Positions 47,661 to 60,230 are shown, counted from the first letter of the stretch. The stretch: 64,000 nucleotides of DNA from Dipteronia dyeriana (GCA_032871835.1 CM065296.1:121034146-121098145), one strand, 5' to 3'. Numbers and translations are program-made. Notes: generated by a model not told the origin, from the letters alone.

Positions 47661-48045
47661 GTTGCAGTTTATACACTAACAGATTTTGCTACACTAAATT
47701 ATACACATTCATTATTCTAAAAAATGTTATGTGACACGTTGCAGATTATATACTAACGGATTTTGGTACCATAAATCATACGCATTCATTATCCTGTAAA
47801 ACGTTAAAGTCTCGAAGTGGATATAACATCATATTGAGACCTAAAACCTGGCATACTAGATTTTTTATAATAAACTTTCCAAAGACATCAAAACAGTCAT
47901 TGACCTTGCCTAACACGATCACAATCACAATCACGATCACGACATCAAATTGAGTACCCTAATATAATTATCTTTCCAAAGACATCAAAATAGTCCATGG
48001 CCATGCCTAACAAGATCACGATCACAATCACAATCACAACATTTA
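47661..48045. repeat. Two further imperfect tandem duplications in the 5'-UTR intron
   Basis: A ~78-bp unit beginning 'gttgcagtttatacactaac' near 47661 recurs near 47740. A 97-bp unit beginning 'ctttccaaagacatcaaaa' at 47875 recurs at 47972; each copy contains runs of 'gatcacaatcac'. Confidence 0.7.
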
Positions 48046-48436
48046 AAACACAGCTTCTAAAACCAAACCCTATCACGATCACAATCGGGATAAAAACCAA
48101 TTGTTACATGTTAATCAAACATTTGACTTTAAATTTATCTTTTATTCATTCAATTTAGTTTTTTTGCAATACCAAACCTAAACAAACGTCCAATTTCGAA
48201 TTCATACACCTATCAAAGTATCGAACACACTTACGGAACCATTAATGGTTTCGCTACAAAATGCATAAGATCAGAATCGATATGCAAAACCGTGGAGGAT
48301 ATACAGCGAATATAAGGAGTCGACAGAAACAAATGGAGCTCTGCTTAGGGTTCGTAACCAGAAATAAAATGAAATCAAAAAATGAAAAAGAAAAAAAGGA
48401 TTCAATTCCAGATATAAGTGAAATCAAAACCAACCT

Positions 48437-48940
48437 TTTGAGAGCAGAGAAGATGGGCAGTAGAGAGAGTATCTTATGTTTACTTGGATTTGATTTTGGT
48501 TTTTCTTTAATCTCTTCTTCTTTAAATTTCGCAGAAAAAGGCTTGACTTAGGTTTCAACGAGAATGCCTTAAAAGAGTAAGCGAGCAGAGCAAGGAGGTC
48601 TTTTTATTTTCGGGTCGCGCACGCTGTAGCTGAGACGAGTCACGGGTCGTCGAGGCGATGTATGTAGCAGACTACAAATGTACGATTTGAAAAGAATAAT
48701 CTAGAACCAGAAGCGGTGTGATGTGGCGCTTGTGCGAGGGAAATCGGCCCCGACTGCGATGCCGTTTTGTGTCGCACGCTTCTTTCTTTTTTTGTTTTGG
48801 GGGTAAATGTGGGTTGGATTTTGTGTTGTCGCTGAAATGTGTAATGGGCCGAAAGTGAAGTCAAATGGCCCAGTTTTTGGAAGGTGGATGTACTTCAAAT
48901 GTAGGTAAAGCCTATTTAGAATTACTTTTATGGCCCATGC
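48437..48940 (-). promoter_or_regulatory. Leader exon and promoter of the BAG6-like gene
   Basis: A probable non-coding first exon ends at 48437 and starts near 48540-48560. Upstream are three site-II-type motifs (TGGGCC 48845-48850, GGCCCA 48867-48872, GGCCCA 48932-48937), typical of constitutively expressed plant genes. No TATA box recognised. Confidence 0.5.
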
Positions 48941-51106
48941 CAAGTTATTGAAGATTTCGCTTTGACACCCTTATGAATTGAGATAACAAACTTATCGATT
49001 GCTAAAATTTCATTATAGTATTCTTCAAATTCAATTTCCAACCTTTTTACGACTTTTTAGTTTTTCGAAATGGTATAACTGATCATTATCAACATTTGCT
49101 AAAATCTTTGAAGCTTTGTTTTTTTGTTTTGTTTTTTGTATTTTTCTGTTTTTTTTTTTTTTATTAAAAACTCTTTTATTTAGATTATATAAAGCAAATT
49201 TCGAACCCCATTTATAACCTTAGGAAACTTTGTACGCTTTCAAAACCATTTAATCGTTATTAAATGACGCTGCCCGATAATAGTTTAAACTTATAATTTT
49301 ATGTTTTTTTTTTGTTATATTTATGCCGAAACAAACTTCAATTTAGTTTACCAATTGGTTATGATAATCTTCAACCTCTATTTCCAACCTTTTTATATAT
49401 ATATATATATAGCCTCTTATCTTTTCAAAATCGTTTAACCCACTATTATCAACAACAATTAACATTTGCTAAAACCTATGATTTTTATTTTTATTTCTTG
49501 GATGAAAAACCTTATATTCATAATATAATTAAGGGCTCAAAAATTATATTGCACTTTTTTATGACTTATTTATGCAATTAACACCACTTTAATAATTCTA
49601 GTTTAAATAACACCAAAGATGGAATTTGGATAAAAGTACCCTCGCTACTCTATCATTTTCTCTTACCATTCCTTTATTTTTCTTTGTCACCGTCGACCGG
49701 TGAGTTTACTGACCAAACCATCAGGGAAACGTCTATCGGGTACCAGTTGTTGTAACTGAAGTGTCCATTTTAAGTTTCGAGCCGCGTGGAGAGATAAACG
49801 GAGTCAAACTCAAACCGTCGTCAAACCTTCATCGTCGGATCTATGATGATCTGACGCGAATCCGATGAAACCAATGGCACCAATGAACTCAACATCGTCC
49901 GATCTTCCAGATCCGTCTATTGCCAGAGTCAACTGGTGTCGTCGTCAGCTCGTCACTTTCTCCATTCAAACCTCTATGGTGATGAAAAAGAAGACCACAA
50001 ATTTTTTCTTATTTTGCTTCCAATAAGTCTCGAATTTGAAAAAATACCTCAGAAGTCTCGAATCTTTCCCATTAAATCTTGAATTTGATAAAAAAAACTC
50101 GAATTTGTCCCAATAAGTCTCGAATTTGACCAATAAATCTCGAATTGAACTCAATAGGTCTCAATTTTGTCTCCATAAGTCTCAAATTTGCAAAATAACT
50201 CTCAAATTTACGAGAGAACAATAAATCAAAGGAAAAAACGAAGTGAAAGCAATGGATTTACTCTTCAAACTTGGGTGGACTTCAATTTTGAAAAGATATG
50301 GCCTAGTTATCTTTAGAAATCGTTTGGTGATAATGAATTAAATAGAGAGAGAGAGAGAATGATTTTTGTGAATTGTGAAAGGAGAGGAGGAACAATAAAG
50401 AAAATAACGAAAATAAAAAATGAACAGTTAAAGTAAAATAATAAATGGGGCTAATAAAACAAGAGTTATTAAATCAGGGATAGTTTCAGTTTGCAAAATT
50501 GAAAAGGTGCTACTTATACCCATCACTTCATATAAATAACTTATAGCAAATTTTTAACTACATTCCCGATTTAATGTAACTTCTTAGGTTTTTGAAATCG
50601 TTTAACCGTCTCTAATTAACGTTAATTGTCACTAATGATAATAGCTCAAACATGTATGTTTTCAATTTTTTCGTTAGATTTAGGCCGAAATGAACTTAAA
50701 TTTTCCTTATCAATAGTAATCTTCATACTCCATTTCAACTTTTATATAACTTCTTAGCTTTTCGAATTCAGTTAATTAACTGTAACCGATAAAATTTAAA
50801 AAATTCAATCTATTGCTATCACGGACTCTATTACATTGGTCGTGACCATTATATTATGTACGTTCGATACCATACCTTTATAATATATCCGATTATAGTT
50901 TAATCTAAACAATTACCCTTAATCTAACCACACCTCTTGCAATTGAAACTTCATTACATTTCGGATTTAATTAAATAAGTTAAATAGGAGTTAGGTACCT
51001 CTAATGGTTTTGTGTGAGTAATAATACACAACCTAAATGATATGGTAAGTGAAATGTTATAGGATGATGTGATTAATAAAAAAATCACTTGCAACATCAT
51101 TTGGGT
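48941..51106. other. Intergenic region with degenerate short repeats
   Basis: No gene supported. 49990-50215 holds eight or so degenerate ~25-bp repeats of the type 'ataagtctcgaatttgac'. 49675-49960 is GC-richer ('caccgtcgaccggtgag') but shows no recognisable domain. (TA)n at 49396-49411 and (GA)n at 50344-50360. Confidence 0.5.
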
Positions 51107-51326
51107 TAGTGGTGGCAAAACGGTCCGGCCCGGCCCTGTTAGGCCCGTTGGCTTAGTGCCCTGTTAGGGAGACAGGTCGGGCCGACCTGATTAACGAAAT
51201 GGTAGGCCCCGCCTGCGCCCACGAGCTGTTTCTAGGTCGATGGGTCGGGCCCGAGCCGAGCTCTAACGGGCCTGCTACGTGCCGGCCCGTTAAGGGTTTA
51301 ATGGGCCGATCCAACGAGCTTCATTT

Positions 51327-51360
<34 letters not shown>

Positions 51361-51800
51361 CGTTTTATTTATACAATATTATTTTTTATACATTGTAATA
51401 ATTTTGTGTAATTATTAAAGTAATATTTTTTATATGAAATACATTTTTCATTTCATACAACAGTTAATTAGTTTTCAATAAATAATATTTTTGTAATTTC
51501 TTATTAAATTTGTGGTGAAAAATATAAATTACAAATTATGATTGTCTCGTTAAAAACTTTGCCAAGAAAAACTCAATGGGATAAAAACTTGGTAAGGGAA
51601 AAAGAGTACAATCGAAAAAATTAATAAATAAAGTATTTACAATTACATGAGTTCGTCAGTTGGTTGCTACTGGAACTCTCATCGATGGTCAAGCTGGAGA
51701 AGTCATCCATGAGTTCTTCGTTGACCAGTTGATGTTGTCGTCTTATTCTTGCATTTTCCCAATCTTTAAGGCATGTTAAAGCTTCCACCGCATAGTATAT
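51107..51800 (-). mobile_element. hAT element (deletion derivative), left end to Tat insertion site
   Basis: Starts at the left with TAGTGGTGGCAAAACGG, a hAT-like terminus, followed by a GC-rich subterminal region with many 'ggcccg' words and (TA)n at about 51332-51356. 51800-51640 on the minus strand encodes a hAT transposase C-terminus. At 51800 it is interrupted by the Tat element and resumes at 63838; its right end lies outside the window. Confidence 0.65.
51630..51800 (-). pseudogene. hAT transposase C-terminal fragment
   Basis: The minus strand reads AVEALTCLKDWENARIRRQH followed by an acidic tail (NEELMDDFSSLTIDESSSS) to a stop. 'VEAL-C-KDW' is characteristic of the end of the hAT dimerisation domain. 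The rest of the transposase is absent on both sides of the Tat insertion. Confidence 0.65.
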
Positions 51801-52690
51801 TGTTGACGTCGATTTCTGAATGTATCAGAAAAGCCAATAATGATTGGATTTCAGCTATGATTTCAAAGAGAAATAGATAAAAGAAAGTAATCAAGACACA
51901 AGTTTTTACGTGATAAAACTCCGATGACCGGAGAAACGTCCACATGTGATTGAATGATCAACCAAACCAAAATCCACTATGAAATTATAATATTACAATT
52001 CTCGGATCTCTCTTTCTTCTCTCTGTATTTTTCTATGATTGCTTGTATTTTTTTTTGACGAGATTATAGGTCTATTTATATGTTTATAGAACCATAATCT
52101 GTTTTGTACAAGTAATAGATCTTTGCATTTAATTATGATTATTTATTTGCTTGAAGCGAACTGTCTTCTTTCCTGTTTCAGAGTCTTGTATTGAAATCGA
52201 ATGGGACTCTGGTAATGTAGTCTAATTAGGACTTGTTTCCTTATAAGAGCGTAGTCTTTTTAAAGAAATAAAGTTGTTGCCTGATTGGGAACTCTTCATG
52301 CTCAGTACTATGTTCTCATTGAGATTCCATTTTGATATGGATATCTTTGTGTATTTAATGACCTAATCCGTGTGAGCTAAGCTCTTGGCTTTTTATTTAG
52401 TTTTCTTCATATTTGTCACAAGTAAGGACAATACCCACTGGTCCCGAGTAACATCATTTGATCCCGAGTAGAAACGTCATTTAACCAGTTCCGAGTGTTG
52501 TTACCTGATCCCGAGTAATATATGATGTCGACTGACCCTAAGTTGGTTTTGTTCAACATCTGCTTACTCGGGTTTTCTCTTCTTCAGTGATGTCTTGTAG
52601 GATATTTTATGAATGCCTATTCGGATGTCCACCTGGCAATTTATCCTCTTTGTTGATGACGTGTACGTACGATAAAATTCACATATGACA
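51801..52690 (-). repeat. 3' LTR of the Tat element (left copy)
   Basis: 890 bp; on the minus strand it begins TGTCATATGTG and ends CGTCAACA. A TATA box (TATAAATAG, minus) lies at 52072-52081. Five 'ccgagt' words (four as 'cccgagt', one as 'tccgagt') form a short dispersed repeat at 52440-52525. The minus-strand polypurine tract TTTTAAGGGGGTAT abuts at 52691-52704. Confidence 0.9.
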
Positions 52691-53185
52691 ATACCCCCTT
52701 AAAATATTTCCGCTGAACAGGGTTTTACTTCTAGCAAAAGTATTTTAATTAGTTTTTCAATATCTTTTCAGTACCTGAGTAAATGTCTTGTCATAATGAT
52801 GTGTCTTAATAGTGACCGTGTAAATTCGATTTGCCTTCTCACGCGAGATCTTTAATGACGACGACGTTTTGGTGTTCTGACGGTGAAACCAGTTCTCTTT
52901 TTGACACGTGTCCCTTGCCTCTTCGTTTTTTGATATCATTTATGAGAAATGACTCACGCGTTTCCCTGTGAGCCGCCTACGTCATCAAACCTCATCATCA
53001 TTTTTTCTCGCCTTGAGATCCTAGGGTTTCGTGCTATCATCTCTTTAAATTCTTCACTGAGAGACAACGTTGGTTCATTCTCAACAATTTTCAGCATAAA
53101 AAATTTCTCAAACCCAGATTTCTTTACGCAGAAGGTCCCGATTCTCCGTAGGCATGACTCAAATTTTATTCAAGGTTAGTTTTTA

Positions 53186-56129
53186 ATGGAGCCATCTTCC
53201 CGTCATCAACTTTTTAATATTGCTCTTGATGCATTATAACATGGGGATTTCCAGTTGGTTTCCTGCATTAGAAGATTACTGGGGGAAATCCCTGCTAATG
53301 AATCTTCATTTTTAGAAGTTGATGTTTATGGGCTTCGCCCTAACGTCACTTTTAGTCCCATATCCAATTCTTCATCTAGTTCTGATTCTGACGTTTCTAA
53401 TCATAGGGTACCTCTTCGAAGGATGGGGAAACATCAAAGCAGAAGTGAAGTTCGTAAGCATAACTCGGGCGATATTCGGATCAGGGAGCAGACTGTCAAC
53501 GAGAACGATGTCGAAGAGACGTTCAGGGCATCTCGTCTCACTTTCTCTGCTGACTGCCCAAGTGGGTTTGACATTAAGCCAAATGTAGTCGGGCCATATG
53601 AGATAGAGAAGTATCGTGCCCGATTCGATCTGTCCAATTCGGTCACTCTGATTCCAGCAGGTGATAGAGCCGCGTGGAATCCTCCCCCGGGCATGGTGGC
53701 GATCTTTGGATCCATGCTCTGCTGCGGCGTTACTCTCCCTTTTCAGCCATTCATTGCCTGGTTTCTGGCTGAAGCAGAGATCGTTCCAGCCCAACTGGCC
53801 CCGAACAGCTACAAAATCTTGATGTGCATGTGGCATATGTACAGCCGGATGAACTTGTCGCCACCCTCCCCGAGTGAAATAAGGTATTTCTTTACATTGA
53901 GGCAGTCTGGCAAGACAGGAACCTATTTCCTCATGTCTAATCTGCCAGACTATTGGGTCCCCAAGGGGACAAAGGTGAATCAGGGGGCTGATATCTCTAA
54001 TGACCCTAAAAAGAGGGGTTTCGTATAAGGGTTCCCTACATCCAACAAGTTTTAGAAGAGCAACTGGTTTTTTGCCAGAGGGAGTCTCGATTTTGAAGTC
54101 ACCCTCAGATCTGGGGATACTCGGACGGTGTTAAAAGTCATTTGTTTCTTTTGTTCCCCGAGATATGGAATAAGAAGAAAATTGATTATAGCGATACTGA
54201 GCTGACCAGACTTGTTCGGGCAGTAGTTCACACTATAGAAAAGATGAGCAAGACTTATCTCTTTACTGAGTCGAAGATGATAGAGTTCGGCTTCTTCAAA
54301 CAGATTTCGGATTACCGCAAATGATGTAAGTGATTTTTATAACCTTTTTTCATTGTTATTTTTTGCTTTTTGTATTCTGACACGGTTCCTCTTCTCCCAA
54401 GTGTACGATACGGACATCGTCTGCGATTTTCAGGCTCACCAAGTGAAGTCGATTATTCAGGCTAGCCGAAAAAAAGCTTCCCATCATAGCAATGATGGTA
54501 TCGCCTCACCTGAGTCTGACGAGGAAAATGATGCTGCTGAGGAGCAAATCCCCGAATACATCCCCGATGACGTTGTTCAATCGATCGTTGGGGAGACTAG
54601 CGGTCCGAGTGGCCTGACAGATACTTATCTGCCCGATGATAGGGATAAGCAGAGTGAGGGTCTTGGTGAAGGACCTGTTGTGCGGTTAGATGTTGGTGAT
54701 GGAGGTAACACCTCCGCGAGCTAAGCACCTTCAGGTCATGGCTTTTTTGAGTCCTTCCGGGATGATGCTCAAGAAGACCCCACAGCTGATCTCAACTTCC
54801 ACAGTTCTTGGGCTAAGAAGCAGAAGGCAGTCAGCTCTCCAACTCGCCATCTCAAGGTTTCTCGGATGGTCTCTTTCATCGACTCTAGCGATGAAAATAT
54901 TGTGACTGACATTCCCCTGAGTGTTGATACTGGAGCGTCGGCAGATGTGGAGACTTGGAGCCAAACAGGGGTTCACTTGCTTCGGCGGATGCGGAAACTT
55001 CGGAGCCAAACAGAGGTTCCCCTCCCCCCCGAGGTTACAGATCAAGGGGTTGAACCCTCGGGGGTTCCTTCATATCCTTCTCCCCAGGATATGCTGTGGG
55101 AGATGTCATCCGGTAGGGCTTTCATCGGGGAAGACCGTTGGAGTTGTTTCCGGGATGACTCCCTTTCAGACCGTCTTCAGAACATCTTTAACGGTGTATC
55201 TTATGTAAGTTATTCTTAACTTTAATTGTTTTGCTCATTTTTGCTTGCTAGGATTTTAATTAAACTTCCTTGTAGATGGTGGCCGAGTTCGCTGAGCTGG
55301 TTCAGACGTAATAACATCAATCTGATAGAATAAGGCGTCTCGAAGCTCAGCTGAAGGAAAGTGAGGATAGTCGTGCTCGGGTTGAAGCGGCTTATTAACA
55401 AGAGGTTGGTTCTGCCCAAGTTTTTACCGACCACTGTCTGGCGAAGCAGATGGAGACCTAAAAGAGGGCTTCTTCGACAGAAGAGAAGGCTACATTACTT
55501 CAAAATTTATTGTCTTCTGCCCAAGAATCAATACTTAAAGCCGAGCAGAAAGCGGAGCAGTCCAAGTCGGCATATGAATAGAAGATCGAGGACTTGGAAC
55601 GCCAAGCTCTAACAGTCGAATCCCTATCTAAAGAAGCTAGGCTGGAACTTGAGGTCCAGAGGGTTGATCATTTTAAAAGATCCCCTGCCTACGATGCCTT
55701 TCTCATTCGGGAGTTTTAACGAGGGCTAGTTTCAGCTGGCGAGTTCTTCAAAGTTAAGAATAGTGTGACTGTGAAGGCCAAAACCAACTGGAAGCTGTCG
55801 ATCAAACATCATGTGGATCGGTCATTGGAATCTCTCTGGACTCAGATGAAGGAGTGGAGGGCTTGCTGCCGCAGCAGAGGTAAAGATCCTCATCCCATGC
55901 GTTTGGAGGTTTCATCTGAGTACTCCCTCTCAACTTTTTACGCCAGTCAAGCGTTAGTCGTAGAGGGTGTGGTACCTGATGTTTGGCCGATCCCAAGAGA
56001 AGATTACAACCAATGGATGGACGATTCGGTCGACACAATTGATTGGCATTCTAATGAGAGCCTGCTCCGTGAATATGAGATGGTACCTGACCCGAGTATT
56101 GGCAAGAGCTTCAAATCCTCACAATCCTG
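53186..56129 (+). pseudogene. Antisense additional gene of the Tat element
   Basis: Opposite to gag-pol, starting at ATG 53186 (MEPSSRHQLFNIALDAL, then TAA 53237-53239). The same frame continues to 54028 with YRARFDLSNSVTLIPAGDRA, PFQPFIAWFLAEAEIVPAQL, NSYKILMCMWHMYS and YFFTLRQSGKTGTYF. This resembles the family labelled 'putative gypsy type transposon' (Transposase_28), recalled from memory. A frameshift near 54130 leads to a second segment, and plausible introns lie at 54326-54401 and 55205-55275 (both gtaag...ag). The middle is acidic/disordered; after 55276 a coiled-coil-rich stretch (EAQLKESEDSRARVEAAY and similar) ends in a C-terminal domain (DRSLESLWTQMKEWRACC) with stop near 56129. 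AATAAA lies at 56229-56234. Several nonsense codons make it non-functional here. Function unknown. Confidence 0.8.
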
Positions 56130-56348
56130 ATTTTTGTAGATAAGATTTTTTGTACTCTTAACAATTATTTGTAAAGAACTTTGTAATGATTCTTTTGTAA
56201 AAGAACTTTGTAACCATTTTGAAAGATCAATAAAATTCCAATTAGCTTTTCTGAACCTGGTGGTTTGATTTTATTGCTCGCGAAATTTCTTTAACTTTGA
56301 CTATGGTTGCTGAGTACTTATTAAACCAGCTATTTCTGACGTTTGTGT

Positions 56349-56665
56349 AACTTAACCGAGTATCTTATTAAACTGGTTGTCACCCGAATAATGCCAAGTA
56401 TCTTATTAAACTGGCTGTTGCAATCTTCATGCCAAGTATCTTATTAAACTGGTCAATTCTGATGTTCAGGCAACTTAACCGAGTATTTTATTAAATCGGT
56501 TGTCACTCGAATAATGCCAAGTATCTTATTAAACCGGCTATTGCAATCTTCATGCCAAGTATCTTATTAAACTGACCAATTTTGATGTTCGGGCAACTTA
56601 ACCGAGTATCTTATTAAACCGGTTGTCACCCGAATAATGCCAAGTATCTGTTTAAACTGGCTAGT
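56349..56665. repeat. ~123-bp tandem repeats with ~41-bp subunits in the Tat element
   Basis: Units start at 56349, 56472 and 56595 (aacttaaccgagtatctt). Inside each, 'aagtatcttattaaactgg' variants recur about every 41 bp. They sit between the antisense gene and integrase. Confidence 0.85.
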
Positions 56666-57239
56666 ATTATTAAACGAGTCATCTTAAAAAAGACAAGTAG
56701 GTTTATACTTGTGTTTCATACACAGTTGCTACCCGAACATTACATCAAGGCTCACCATGATCATATGCTCGAGTCCTTATGCATTGCCGAGGACGTCTCC
56801 CCAGTTTTTATGCGCAAGGGTTTACCGAATCGTTAAGCTTTTTGAATTGCTTAACACAACTATGCATTTCACCAGATTTTTTCCCGATAGCGTCCTGAGC
56901 TGGTGCATCCGGTTTGCCTTTTTGCTAAGGTCATTTGACCTTGCTCGGCTGGCATGCTCCTTCGAGCTTCCCCACCCATTCGGGATTTAATGGTCCCGAG
57001 TATTCTATTTGCATGTTCTTATTATCATGATTGTCTTCCATATGTTCTTATTACCATATGCTTTCTTTTTGGAAATCTCGAGTTTGATGTTTTTATCTTT
57101 CGAAAATCCCTAGTTTGATTTTTTATTCATAACTGCAAAATCAATAAAGTTTTAAATTCCACAGCTAATATTTAACCTAACTAAAATTGTCCTGACTAGA
57201 AAAAAGAACAAAAAATAATTAAGGATAGAATTTTTTTAG
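56666..57239. other. Tat spacer between tandem repeats and pol
   Basis: No coding motif recognised on either strand. A plus-strand open frame (56709-56990) has no family resemblance. Confidence 0.5.
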
Positions 57240-58420
57240 ATATTGGGCATTGCATGGTCGGGGTAAAACCCCTTTATTGGGTCGTGCAATCCAATACGCT
57301 CCATGGCCAGCTACTCCTTCGACTCTGTACGGGCCTTCCCACTTATCAGCTAGGGAACCTGCAGCTTTATTATTTGTGTTCAACGACACCTTTCTGAGTA
57401 CCAGGTCTCCTAGCTGAAATTTTCTGACCTGAACATGAGAGTTGTAGTGGCGGGCTACTCTTTACTGATATGCCATATTTCGTATTCAGGATTTCTCTCT
57501 TTTCTCTTCTAGCTCATCTAGACTTTGTAACAGCATATCAACATTCTGATCTTCATCATATAGCCTGACTCGGGGTGATGTATATAACGTTTCTACAGGG
57601 ATAACAGCTTCTGTTCCAAACGCTAAAGTGAATGGAGTCTCTCCGGTTGACGTTCTTGTTGTTGTCCGGTATGCCCACAATACCTCGGGAAGTTTTTCAA
57701 CCCAGCTTCCTTTCTTAACATCTGGCTTTTCTTTGATTGTGTGCTTGATGATTTTGTTCACTGCTTCGACCTGCCCATTTGTTTGAGGGTGGGCAGGTGT
57801 GGCATAGTAATTGGCAATCTGGTACTCTCTGCACAACTGTCTGAATTTCAAATTATCAAACTGGGTGCCGTTGTCCGTGATTATAGTGTTTGGGACTCCA
57901 AACCTATAAAGTATGTTTTTTTTCATAAAATTTGTGGTGTTTGCTTCTGTAATATGCACCAATGCATCAGCTTCTGCCCACTTCGTGAAATAGTCAACGG
58001 CTACTATGTCATACTTCGCTCCACCCTTGTCTCAGCTGGCATTGAGCCGATTAAATCCAAACCCCACATGGCAAATGGCCATGGGGATGTGAGGTTTCTG
58101 AGCTGCTCAGGGGGTTGTCGGATGTCATTAACAATCATTTGACAAGTATTGCAACTTTCTGAATATTGATGTGCATCGAGAACAGAGTAGGCCAATAATA
58201 GCCTTGCCTGAGTACCTTGTGTGCCAAACTTTTACCCCTTAGTGTGGTTTTCGTAAACTCCTCCATGGATTTCCTGTAATATCCGATATACATCCTCTTC
58301 TGACACACATCTTTGGAGTGTTCGGGAATACCCCCTTCTGTATAGTTCTCCTCCAACCAATGTGTACCTTGCTGATCTATACCTGATACTTTTTGCTTAC
58401 AAAGGATCTTCCAGGAGCAC
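57240..58420 (-). pseudogene. Tat integrase, frame-shifted
   Basis: The N-terminal zinc-binding region is split over frames (LAHKVLRQGYYWPTL near 58220, then SCNTCQMIVND near 58150). The catalytic core follows (PWPFAMWGLDLIG; ITDNGTQFDN; ATPAHPQTNGQVEAVNKIIK), giving the D, D and E positions. Then come VLWAYRTTTRTSTGETPF and AFGTEAVIPVE, and the C-terminal part (LGDLVLRKV, ADKWEGPYRV) ends near 57240. At least three frame changes and a stop at 57486 inactivate it. Confidence 0.85.
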
Positions 58421-58618
58421 ACCTTCTTCCAGGAACTTTTTTAGCTGAGTCATCCAACAGTCTGGCGGTAAACGGATTTCTGAAATTTATAAGTTTCTTG
58501 GTTCAGTTGTGCTCGGTTTGAGGAGATGTGCAACCTGAATAATCTTTGGCCTGATTGTGGTTGTTGCTGACACTAGTTTGGACAATGCGTCTACCTTTTC
58601 ATTTTCCTCCCTAGGGAT

Positions 58619-58936
58619 CTAGGCAATCTTATATTCTTTGAATTTCTGGAGGAGCTGCTTTGCAATGTCGCGATAGGCTATCATTCCTTCATCCTTGGCT
58701 TGGTACTCGTCCAGGACTTGGTTGACAACTGTCTGTGAATCGCTGAATATCTCGACCTCATCTGCCCCGAGAGCTATGCAGACTCTGAGTCCAGCTAGTA
58801 GCGCCTCGTACTCGACTTGATTGTTGGTTGCTTTGAAATCAAACCTCATGACACATTCGACATCATCTTCTTCTGGGGTGCATACTACGATCCCTGCCCC
58901 GCTACTATGAGTGTTTGAAGAGCCATCAACATACAA
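58619..58936 (-). pseudogene. Additional RNase H (aRH) of the Tat element
   Basis: An archaeal/plant-type RNase H with MYVDGSSNTHSSGAGIV (first Asp), NNQVEYEALLAGLRVCIALG (Glu) and VEIFSDSQTVVNQV (Asp). It lies between the ordinary RNase H and integrase, the position typical of Tat elements. The fragment is open but both neighbours are out of frame or interrupted. Confidence 0.85.
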
Positions 58937-59094
58937 TTTCTATGGAAATTTTTTTCCCAACATCCTTTTTGCTTCCAGGTTTGGCTCTGTGAACTCTGCT
59001 ATAAAATTTGCCACTGCTTGCTCTTTGAGGGATATCCTGGGGACGTAGTGGATATCGAATTCACTTAGCTCGATAGCCTATTTGGTCAGTCTTC

Positions 59095-60230
59095 TTGAAA
59101 TCTCTGGCTTCTAAAGAATTTGCTTTAATGGACAGTCGGTGAGAACCTGGATTGTATGAGCCTGAAAATATGGTCTTAGCTTCCTTGCTGCTGAAACCAA
59201 TGCCAATGCCATTTTCTCTGCATGTGAATAACTGGTCTCGGCTGGTAGAAGTGCCTTGCTGGTATAGTATACTGGTTTCTGTACTTCATCTTCTGTTCTA
59301 ACTGGGACTGAGCTTGCTGCTAGTTCTGTGATTGATAAGTACAGATGGAGTGTCTCTCCCATCTGAGGTTTTGAAAGAATGGGAACCTACCCTAGGTATT
59401 CTTTAATTTTTAAGAATGCCTGCTCGCACTCTTCATTCCACTCGAGTCATTTCCCTTTTTTAATTACTTTGAAAAAGGGTGCGCATCTGTCTGTGGCCTT
59501 TGAGATGAATCTCCCAAGGACGCTAAACATCCTGTTAGGCGCTGTACTTCTTTGAGGGTCCTCAACGAAGTCATTTTCTACAGTGCCTGGATCTTCTCGG
59601 GGTTGACTTCGATTCCTCTTTGGTGGACTTGAAAACCCAGGAATCTTCCCGAAGGAACTCCGAATAAACACATATTCGGATTCAGCTTCATTTGGTATCT
59701 CCTCAAGACATCAAATGTCTCTCGCAGGTCTGAAGTATGCTTGTCTGTCGTGATGCTCTTGGTCAACATGTCATCAATGTATAGTTCCATGTTCCTTCCT
59801 ATTTGTCGTGCAAAGATTCTGTTGACCAGTCTTTGATATGTTTCCCCTGCATTTTTAATATGAAGGGCATCACTGTGTAACAGTACAAAACCTGATCAGT
59901 TGTGAATGCTATCTTTTCTTCGTCAGCTTTGTTCATCCGGATTTGGTTATATCCCGAGTATGCGTCCATGAAACTGAGCAACTCATGGCCTGATGTAGCG
60001 TCCACCAACTGATATATTCTAGGAAGTGGAAAACTGTCTTTCGGGCATGCCTTGTTCAGATCTGTGAAATCTACACACATCCTTCACTGTCCATTCTTCA
60101 TTTGGTCGAGGATTACATTAGCTACCCATTGAAGGTAATTGACCTCTCTAATCGATCCTACAGTGAGTAGCTTTTCTACTTCCTGTTTGATTGTCTGACT
60201 TCTCTCGAGGTTGAATGATCTTCTCTTTTA
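59095..60230 (-). pseudogene. Tat reverse transcriptase and first RNase H
   Basis: RT motifs: MCVDFTDLNKACPKDSFPLP (60080), SFMDAYSGYNQIRMNKADEE, KIAFTTDQVLYCYTVMPF, then a frameshift near 59800, LYIDDMLTKS (the catalytic DD, near 59775) and GRFLGFQVHQRGIEVNPEKI. The RNase H region follows in a third frame (KPVYYTSKALLPAETSYSHA, FQAHTIQVLTDCPLKQIL, 59362-59111). An upstream stop (60083-60081) separates it from protease. Confidence 0.87.

Larger units (their letters stand above)
46823..48436 (-). other. Putative 5'-UTR intron of the BAG6-like gene
   Basis: The minus strand has a donor 'ctctcaaaag|gttggttttg' at 48437/48436 and an acceptor 'gggcttcag' at 46823, 16 nt before the ATG. The ~1.6-kb interval contains only repeats and AT-rich DNA. 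Long 5'-UTR introns are common in plant ubiquitin-family genes. Confidence 0.6.

Noticed and set aside
53372..53836. Minus-strand open frame of 154 codons in the Tat element
   Set aside because: It is the complement of the antisense gene's plus-strand domain, which carries the recognisable motifs; the minus frame has none.
56349..56665. CRISPR-like array from regularly spaced repeats
   Set aside because: A plant nuclear retroelement context; the repeats are contiguous tandem units without unique spacers.
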